Source of the DNA: Dendrobium chrysotoxum
Lineage: Eukaryota > Streptophyta > Magnoliopsida > Asparagales > Orchidaceae
Assembly (NCBI GenBank): GCA_019925795.1
Contig: CM034313.1
Coordinates: 84,909,663 to 84,973,662, forward strand
Direction: 5' to 3'
Length of the DNA: 64,000 nucleotides
The position numbers and the translations under genes were made by a program. Below the pieces are notes generated by a model. That model had not been told where the DNA came from and did not search any database. It was given only the letters and a program-made list of their open reading frames with translations. Shown here in pieces: positions 46,589-55,800 of this stretch (its first letter is position 1; each line of letters starts with the position of its first letter).

Positions 46589-47459
46589 GCAAGGAGGACA
46601 CACTTGCTACAGAAAAAAGGACTATATCAATGAGAAATAATCATAGAAGACTACAGTGGTACACCCACGTAAGCTAGTGGGACCCTGTAGAGGTGGAAAG
46701 CAACATAAACACATCCAAGGGACCGCTCTACAACCAGGAGTCGGGTCACGGCGGGAAAGTATGTCACTCTAAGACAAGTGAAGTGATTTTCTGCTAGAAA
46801 ATCAAAGTTCACTAAGAAGCGATGCTAACATCTGAGACTCGATGTACTGCATCACAACTAAGAAAGCACACAAGGGTAGCGAGGGGACACACTCGCCACT
46901 AAGGGAAGTAACATTGCATAGGAATAATATTTATGAAAGGCCCACAGTAGTGGCACCCACACAAACTGGTGGGACCCTGTGGGAAGTGGAATAATATCAG
47001 TGCATCCGTAGAGCTACCCCAGCAGCTGAGGGTAGAGTACGAATGAGAGAGAGAGAGTAAAGTAGAAACTGAGTTGATTTTCTACTAGAAAATCAGAGCT
47101 CTCAAGTCAGTGATGCTAACGCCGGTAACCAGGCGTACTGCAACACTACTGGGGAAACAACTCAAGATGGCGAGGAGACACACTCGCCATTGAGGGAAAT
47201 GATTTATGAGTAAAATCAATAAACATCAAACATCATAGCGGTAACACTCACCCTGACCGGGGGGACCCTGTGAGAGGCAGGAGCGACACTACCAGACCCA
47301 TAGGACTGCTCTAGTAGCTGGGAGCAGGGCAAGGGCGAAAAAGTAGGTCACTAAAAGAAACTAGAGAGTTGATTCCCTGCTAGGGAATCAGAGCTCGCGA
47401 AGGTGGGATGTTAACATCTTGAGCAAGATGTATCACACCACTAACAAGGAATATCATGA
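46589..47459. repeat. Three diverged 290-bp units with covarying hairpins
   Basis: Units start GC(A/G)AGGRGACACAC-like at 46589, 46879 and 47170. Each holds a hairpin at the same place: 46785-46803, 47076-47094 and 47371-47389. The stem is GATTTTCT/AGAAAATC in two and GATTCCCT/AGGGAATC in the third. A second hairpin has CTACAG/CTGTAG (46651, 46685) in copy 1 and CCACAG/CTGTGG (46942, 46977) in copy 2. Confidence 0.82.
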
Positions 47460-48706
47460 TTGTAAAAGATCATAATAATCACAAGTGCAAACTCATCCTT
47501 GAAGCAATCACTCAGACGCTTCGTAGGAGAAGGAAAGAAAGACTTTGGGGAATTTGAGCTCTTAGAGAGTATTACCGGGTTCCACCTGTGACAAGGGCAA
47601 CCGGTTTTACTCTACTAAGAGCTTCCCTCTTTTATTTTATAGATGCATTTTTTATATGTTCTCAACCATAAACTAAGTATATCTCGTACTGTCAAAGACA
47701 ACACCCGGCAGAGGGAACATTTACCATATCCGTGCGTTACTCCTAGTATGAGATATCCTCTAATGATTGGAACACAAAGAGGGAGGTAAGATTGGCTTTG
47801 ATAACCCAGGCCATATTCGCCACATGAATAGAACTGGGGGCACAACCATAACACGATTGATATGTGAGTGAAATTTAGATTAGGATAGTGGATCAATATT
47901 ACCATCCCTAGCTAGCATAGGTTGGTATGGACCCAGTACCAAAGGAGTCTGAATTGGTTTTGATATCCCAGACCCACTTGGGAGCACCAAGTGAAACTGG
48001 GGGAACAGAGAGGGGGAAACTCCCAAATTACCAGAACTCAGAAGAGGAAGGTACAATAAATGCGAGACTCTTATCAGTCCTTAAGAATGGTCTATAACCA
48101 GATGGTGGGGTCAAAATATTTTCGTGCACGAATTTTTAAAAGAATATGGCAAGCATTTAAACAAACTCAATAGTGGGACCACTAAGAGATGTTTAAGCCC
48201 TTACCAATCAATCTGAGAGAAGTCTGATTCACACATTTCCTAAAGAGTGAAAATTTCATCAGAGAGTGAAAAGACTATTTTTAGAAATGAAAAATTAACC
48301 TCTGAATCATCTTGAACCTTTAAAAAAAGAAGGTTCCGAAAGCTCAGCAATATAGGTTGACTCCATCTAAACCCGAGAAGGTTAGGGATTTAAATTTTGC
48401 TAACCCAGCTTAAGCTCCCTACAAGCTAAACTGGGCTTTCTCCCTTACATATTATGAATAAAATATCTAATTCAAAAGGGTGTAAATTAGAGAGAGAAAC
48501 TGAATCTTCTCAATCTTCTTGCATGAGAATATTTTTATATCTAATAGAACATCCTTGCACGATGATGAATCCAAAATCATGATTTTTAAACTCAAGTGTC
48601 ACGAATATCAAGGGGTGTGGATTTTCTGAGACTTAGAGATTTACAAGAAAGGGAAGCCATTTACTTATCCACTTTGGGCTCATTTTGAGCCCCTCAACTT
48701 AATTTG
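47460..48706. other. Element 3' non-coding region, no gene seen
   Basis: Unique-looking A+T-moderate DNA of the young element. Frame 47615-47905 (minus) lacks any recognisable domain. Confidence 0.5.
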
Positions 48707-48858
48707 GCGCACTGCGCACCTTTTAATTACTTGATACACTTTGTGTATCCTTGACTTTATGGCGCATTTTGCGCAACTTTCCACTTTTGATACACTTTGT
48801 GTATCTTTAATTTTTGGCGCACTGCGCATCTTTTCACTTTTGATACACTTTGTGTATC
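48707..48858. repeat. Alternating hairpin array (GCGCA...TGCGC and GATACACTTTGTGTATC)
   Basis: Three B hairpins (GCGC-loop-GCGC) at 48707, 48762 and 48817 alternate with three A hairpins (GATACAC-TTT-GTGTATC) at 48733, 48789 and 48842; the period is about 55 bp. A hairpins are identical; the spacers vary and are T-rich. Confidence 0.85.
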
Positions 48859-49716
48859 TTTCATTTTGTAACTGGCTCCCTTTCCAAATCCCTAAAAGAA
48901 AAATTTTCTCAGTTGTGAGATTATCCTCCAAACATAAGAGAAGAAAAACTCACTCTCTTGTGTAAGGAAGAAAAAATCCACAAAGCAAACCCAATCCTAT
49001 GATAAGGGTGAGCGACTTGAATAAGAAAATTATGAGGTAGATTCATCAGCGTGCGAAAGACGCCTATGAGATAGAAAACTGCAAGATGATTGGGAAAATA
49101 CGCGTCTCTAAATCTAATTTCAATTTGATATAGATTTTAGTTCAAAATAGGAAATCATCCCAAGGAAGGGATGGGAGAAGGCATACGTTTTTTCTTTTGA
49201 ATCATCATAATTGTCCTTCAAGCGCTTAAAGGAGTCAACCACCAATTGCTTAATTTTCTAAAGAAGACAGGGGTAAATCTTTCATTAGGAAAAATAAATT
49301 CTATACTTTCTAAGGAAAAATTCTCTAAAAAGTCCACTTTGTGTTTCAAGCTCTCAAACTTTTCTTAGATTAATCTTTCTTTTAAAAATTTTGCACATTA
49401 AATTTAAAGATCCCACTATTGAAAATAGAACTTGAATTTGTATTTGGACTGATATGGGTCAAAATCTGGCCTAGAAGAGTTCAGACAAGGGAGATGATAG
49501 AGACTAGAGTTTATGTCAGTGTACGGATCATATCATCTCACCTCATCACCCCTAAGGATAGCCTCATACTTCTCGTAACAAACATCGTGTGGTAGAGGAC
49601 AAATCGTCGTGGCCACACAGACTGTCGAAAAGTGAAGAAGCCCCTCCAAAGGGGGGACATATACAGGGGAGTATTTACAGGCGGTAGGGAGACCCCCTCC
49701 CTCTCGAAGAGTGAAC
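48859..49716. other. Region just downstream of pol, no gene seen
   Basis: Non-coding stretch of the element. CGTGTGGTAGAGGACAAATCGTCGTGGCCAC-like sequence near 49590 also occurs near 46410, another internal repeat. Confidence 0.5.
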
Positions 49717-49860
49717 TCAGGCATAGTACTTTTTCAAGTACTGCCCGTTGATGACAGGCATAGGGTGAACACCATTGGCATCAACGAGTAGGTAGGCACC
49801 ACCTTCATAAACTTGCTCTACAGCAAAGGGGCCTTCCCAAACAGGCTCGAACTTACCACT
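49717..49860 (-). pseudogene. Integrase C-terminal tail beyond an in-frame TGA
   Basis: Past the TGA at 49861-49863 the same frame stays open for 47 codons to a TGA at 49717-49719. It contains VWEGPF, the GPY/F-type motif of Ty3-gypsy integrase, then VINGQYLKKYY, the usual end of Tat polyproteins. The interrupted protein therefore lacks its normal last 47 residues. A CGA-to-TGA transition would explain the stop. Confidence 0.85.
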
Positions 49861-52800
49861 TCAGCGACGGCGCGAAATGATAGGTCTGCGTAAAACAAGG
49901 ACCAACTCGCCAACCCGGAAAGCACGGGGTCGGACAAGGCGATCATGTGATCGAGCCATACGTGCCTGGTATAGTTTGAGGTTCTGATAAGCTTGTAGGC
50001 GAAGCTCTTCTAAACCATCAAGCTCTTCTGTCCGTAGTCGGGCGTTATCTTCGTGGGAAAGATTGTGGCTGACTGCCACACGTAACGAGGGGAGCTCGAC
50101 CTCAAGTGGGAGGACGGCCTCGACCCCGAAAGCCAAAGCATATGGGGTAGACTGAGTAGGAGTACGGTATGTAGTCCTATAGGCCCATAGTGCTTTGGGA
50201 AGTCTATCGTGCCACTCTCGTTTGTTTGCAACCAGGATTTTTCTTATTAATTGCACGAGAGTTTTATTGAATGCTTCCGCCAAGCCATTGGCCTTGGGAT
50301 AGTAAATTGAAGAGTATCGCCAATTGATGTTATGGCGGCGGGCAAATCTAGCAATTTTGGTGCTTCTAAACGACGGGCCGTTATCTGAAATGATACGGCG
50401 TGGGACACCAAAGCGATAGACAATATGATCACGAAAGAAACGCATCACATCTTCTGATTTAACTTCCTTAAGTGGCACAGCCTCTGCCCACTTAGAGAAG
50501 TAATCAGTGGCAGCTAAAATGAACCTATGGCCCTTAGAGGAAGGAGGGTCAATAGGACCCACTACATCCGTGCCCCAGCCCTCGAATGGCCAAGATGATA
50601 CAGTAGGGTGCAGCGGATTAGGGGGTTGGTGAATCACCGTGCCATGAATTTGGCACTGGTGGCACTTTCTAGCGTGCTCCATACAATCACGGATCATAGT
50701 CGGCCAATAGTAATCGAGGCGTTTAATTCTGCCTTTCATTTTTGGTCCGGACTGATGAGCACCGCAAAGACCTTCATGTATCTCGCCCATGACCTTGCGA
50801 GCCTCTTCGCCGTTGAGGCAACGCAACCACATTTGATCGAAAGAGCGTCGATACAAGGTGTCGTTCACATAAGTGAATGATAGGGCTCTCTTTCTGACCT
50901 GGGCAGCAAGAGATCTATCATCTGGAAGCCTGCCATGCTTCAAATACTCTATAAAGGGTACTCTCCAGTCTGATTCTTCCTCAACTGAGAACACTGTGAG
51001 GGTCTGATCGGGAGAAGACAGGTCTGCGGGGCATAGGGCTTGACGGCACTGGACAACGATAGACAGTGGGTTGCCAGTTGGGTCAGCCAGTTCCTTTGCT
51101 AACTTAGCTAATGCATCTGCCTTGCCATTGGCAGATCTAGGGATTTTAGCTAAGGTCACTTCAGGAATCAAACACAAGAGCTCCATTGCCTTGCTGTGAT
51201 AAGGCAAGAGCTCAGGTTTAAGCACTTTGTAGACTCCCGCTACTTGATTTATGATCAGTTGTGAGTCTCCAAAGATTTTCACCCGCATGACATTCATCTG
51301 AATGGCCAACTCTAGTCCCAAAATCAGAGCTTCGTACTCAGCTTCATTATTGGTACGAGGTTCTGAAAGACTGTAGGAATATTTCAGAGTGTGACCTTCA
51401 GGGGATACGAAAATGAGGCCCAGACCTACCCTAATTATAGGAGTTTCGTTCGGGCTCAAGGCTCTAACGGATGACGCACCGTCGAAGTAAAACTCCCAAG
51501 TAGGGGACTCCTGCTCCTCCGCACTCATGATTAGCTCGTCAGGCAGCTCATCATTGAGTGGGGAGTCTGCAGGGATCGGGTGAGCAGCAAGAAAATCAGC
51601 TAGAGCCTGTCCTTTAACGGCCCGCTGAGGGACAAAAGTGATGTCAAACTGCAGCAAGATCATAGACCATCGTGCCAGACGACCTGAGAGGGTCGGACGG
51701 GTCATGAGATACTGCAAGGGGTTGACTCGAGAGATTAGGTTGACCTTGTGTGAAAGCATATAATGCCTAAGCTTCTGTACCGCGAAGATCAAAGCTAAAC
51801 ACTGCTTTTCCATCGCGGGGTACTTCAGCTCTGCGGGTATCAACCGTCTACTGAGGTAGTACAAGGCATTCTCCTTGCCTTCCTCATTCTCTTGAGCCAA
51901 TAATGCACCCAAGGACTCATCCAGGGCCGTAGTGTAGAGAATTAACGGCCTCCCTGGGATGGGTGCAGCTAAAACAGGGGGGTTTATCAGGTAACGCTTT
52001 ATACTCTCAAAGGCCTCCTGACAACGCTCATCCCAGTGAAAGCGGGCGTCTTTCTTTGCTAGGGCAGCAAAGGGGTGACACCTACCGGACAAATTGGAGA
52101 TAAATCTCCGCAGGAAGGCTAACTTTCCTTGAAAAGACCTTAGCTGGGTAAGACTTTTAGGGGGTTTTAGCTCTACTATGGCTTTGATCATGGAAGGGTC
52201 AATCTCAATGCCACGGTAGCGAACTATAAACCCCAGGAACTTTCCTGCACTAACTCCAAATGCGCATTTTAGAGGGTTCATTTTCAAATCATACTTGCGT
52301 AGGCGTTCAAAAACGATTCGTAGATCTCGAAGGTGATCTCCACGGACCTTGCTTTTGACTACCAGATCATCCACATAGCATTCAACTTGCTCGTGTATCA
52401 TCTCGTCGAAGATAACAGTCATAGCACGTTGATAAGTGGCCCCGGCATTCTTGAGACCAAAGGGCATCACCTTGTAGCAGAACACACCTATAGGTGTGCG
52501 AAACGCAGTAAACTTTTCCTCTTCGGGGTCCATCTTTATCTGATTGTAACCAGATGAACCATCCATGAAGGAGAAAATGCTATGGGACGACGCTATATCC
52601 ACCATAAGCTCGGGGATAGGAAGAGGAAAATCATCCTTAGGACATGCCTTGTTTAAATCACGAAAGTCGATACAGACACGAATCTGCCCGTTCTTTTTCC
52701 GGACTGGAACAATGTTGGCAAGCCAAGTAGGGTACTTCTCTTCACGAATGAAATTGGCCTCTATAAGCTTCTTAGTCTCAGCGATCACCTGTTGTTCTAT

Positions 52801-55800
52801 TTCTAACCTCATCCTGCGAGGTGCTTGTTTAACAGGGACTGCATCAGACTTAATGGCTAGTTTATGGACTGCTACATCTGGATTTAGACCAGGCATCTCG
52901 GTGTAGTTCCAGGCAAAGCAATCTTTAAACTCTGAGAGTAGCTCGATGTATTCTTGAGCCTCTGAGTCAGATAACAAGACACTATGAAAAATAGGTCTAG
53001 GATCTGATTCAGTGCCTAAGTTTACCTCACACAATTCGTCCATGGCAGAAGTGATGCCATCTTCAAACTCTTGAGGAGCATCGAGTACTCTATCCTCATC
53101 ATCACCCGGGTCTTCTTTATCGGTAAGAGAAACAACCGGGTATGAGTGGGAAACCGTTCGGATATTAGCATGGTTAGGTGAGCTCTGCTCGACATAACCT
53201 AAACCTTGCTTAGTTTGAGGCATATCAGTCCGCCAAACACGAGCCTGTCGTAGAGCTTGTTCATCTGACCAAGTCGAGATGACTGCACCCCGCTCTACAC
53301 AGTCTTCCACGAAAGGGGAAAAATAACGAGGGACAGTTGTGACCCTGTTATCTATAGCGGTCTCCGCTGAACCCTGACTCCCAGGACCCAGTGGGGCACC
53401 TACACTATGGGATAACGAGGCACACTCACTAGCTCTTGGTGGCACAAAGGTTTCGTACAGAGGAGGCGGAGGGCGACCTCTAACTTGTAGTGCACCACCA
53501 TCACTAGTGGAGGGGGTAACCAAAGATCTTTGGTGAGACCCCTCAACTCTTATTCCACGTATCTGACGGGAAAGGGACTGTTGACTAGTGGTCTGACGTC
53601 GGGGGTCTACTTCCTCGTCTGAACCACTGTCAATAACTAAACCACCCTCGGGTATCAGGTACCTACAAAAGGTAGGTAGTGTACTATAATCAGTGAAGTC
53701 CGGGGCTGGTGAGGGAGCTGAGCGATGAGGGGTAGTGATCATCTCATCGTCAGAGGAGTCGGACTCGACAGTCAAAGGAGAAGCATAAAGATATGAGGGA
53801 GGAGGGATTTGAGTATCGTAGTTTCGCGGCGGGCGAGTCGATCCTCTACCTCTACCTCTACCTCGCTCTCCCCTTCCTCTACTAGGGGGAACATCGTGCC
53901 CAACTGCAAATTGGAAAGGAGATCTAACAGGATCTGCAGTGGAGGTATCTGCCTCAATACTAACCTGTGACGGACCTTGCACAGGTAGCTGTACAGGACC
54001 CTGTACAGTACTGGCAGGTGTCACTGGTGACTGGGCAGAAGGAGGTTTACTCTTCTTACGAGGTATGTAATGCTCAGCATCATCGTAAATAGAGACCTCA
54101 TGCACGGAAAAGGGTTGGGTATCCCCGGGAATGGAGTACTCGACTTCATTCCTCATATACTTCATACATTGGTGCAGGGTGGAGGGCACCATTCCATACT
54201 CATGAATCCAGGGCCTTCCTAAGAGAGCCCTGTATGAAGTATCTGCCTCGATCACATGAAACTTCGCCTCAGTAAGGAAATTTCCAAACTTCAGGGGTAG
54301 GGTGATGGACCCTAGGGCACGCTGTCCTTGGTCATTGAAGCCTTTCAACATAATCTTATCGGAGGTTAACTTCAAATGACCCAGGGAGAGGCTCTTCAAA
54401 GTTTCATAACTCAGGATGTTTACTGAAGCTCCTTGGTCAATGAGGACCCTGTTCAACTCATAACCATTGACTTCAGCGGTGACATACAAAGGACGATTGT
54501 GATCAGAGGTACCCAAGAGGAGATCACGATCTGAAAAGGTAATGCACGGCATCTCTCTCAAAAGGCATGCATCTCCAACAGATTCGGAAGCAAAGAAGGC
54601 TTGATAGGACTCTGGCTCGAGTAGTGCTTTTACCAGGGTCTCTCTCAAGTCAGAAGACATCATCAAAGCGTCATAGACACTGAGAAGGGCAGGAATTTTC
54701 CTTAAATGGGCCAACACATTGTAATCGACCTCCAGCTGAGGGCCTTTCCCTTTCTCCTTAGACTGCTCTTGGGAGGAAGGGATAGGATCGTCCTGCTGGG
54801 TAACAATGTTCTTATCTTTCTCTTTTGTATTCTTAGCCATCCTAGGTGGAAGAACCTTCCCTGAACGCAAGTGAACTTCCTGTATCGAGTCATCTTTGAC
54901 AGGAGATTCACTTGGTTCAGCGGTGACGGCCTGTGTTGGCTCCAAGGAAAGCGACTGGAGTGGGTTCTCGGATTCATCTTCTGAATCCATGTAACAATCA
55001 CCCTCCGGAATCATAAAGACTGGTTCCTCATCACACTCAGACTCTTCATCACATACCGAACCATCATAAGAAACATGTAGAATATTGAAAGAGCGAGTGC
55101 TAGAAGAAATAAAAGTAGGAGCAGAACACCAGAAGTAGCCAGAATCACCTTCTTCTATTATTTCATCATCAGTTGAAGGGAGAACGAAATCCTTCAGCGT
55201 AAGTGCTGGAAGGCGTCCCGTCTTCCCCTCAGAAGTTACAACAAACTTTTCCTTTTCATACATCTTTTTATTACATAAAATAGGAAAAGAAATGTGCTCA
55301 GTAGGCACTACAACAGGAGAAGAAAAAGGTGCTGGCGAAGAAACTGGGCTGGCAACTGTCGATTTGGCCTGGGTAGGCCTCCTCTCAACTGCCTCTGAAC
55401 TCTGAACTGTCCGCCGGATCATCTGCCTCGTCTTCCGAGAGAGTGCTAACTGCCACTCCCCCTCAGAACCTCTGGGTGATCTGCTACGACTGCTCTGTCT
55501 GCCACTCTGGCTGTCACTACAACTACTGGAGCCCGAGATCATCTGAACTGTCTGAGGTGTCTTGCCCTTGGGCTGAACCAGGTCGCTGTCCTGTAGGTGG
55601 ATCTGCCCACTAGCCATGAGCTTCTCAACTCTGTCCTTGAACACATAGCAGTCTTCTATAACATGCCCGATATGTCTGTGAAATGGACAATAGAGTGGGT
55701 GTTCTGTCTGCCCTTCCTCTTCCACTCTATTGTTGTTCGGGAATGTTAAGATGTTTCTCTTAGTAAGGAACTTGAAGATCTTCATCACACTTTCCCTTTT

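Noticed and set aside
46589..48858. CRISPR-like spaced repeats
   Set aside because: Units, spacing and plant context do not fit; these are tandem repeats of a retrotransposon.
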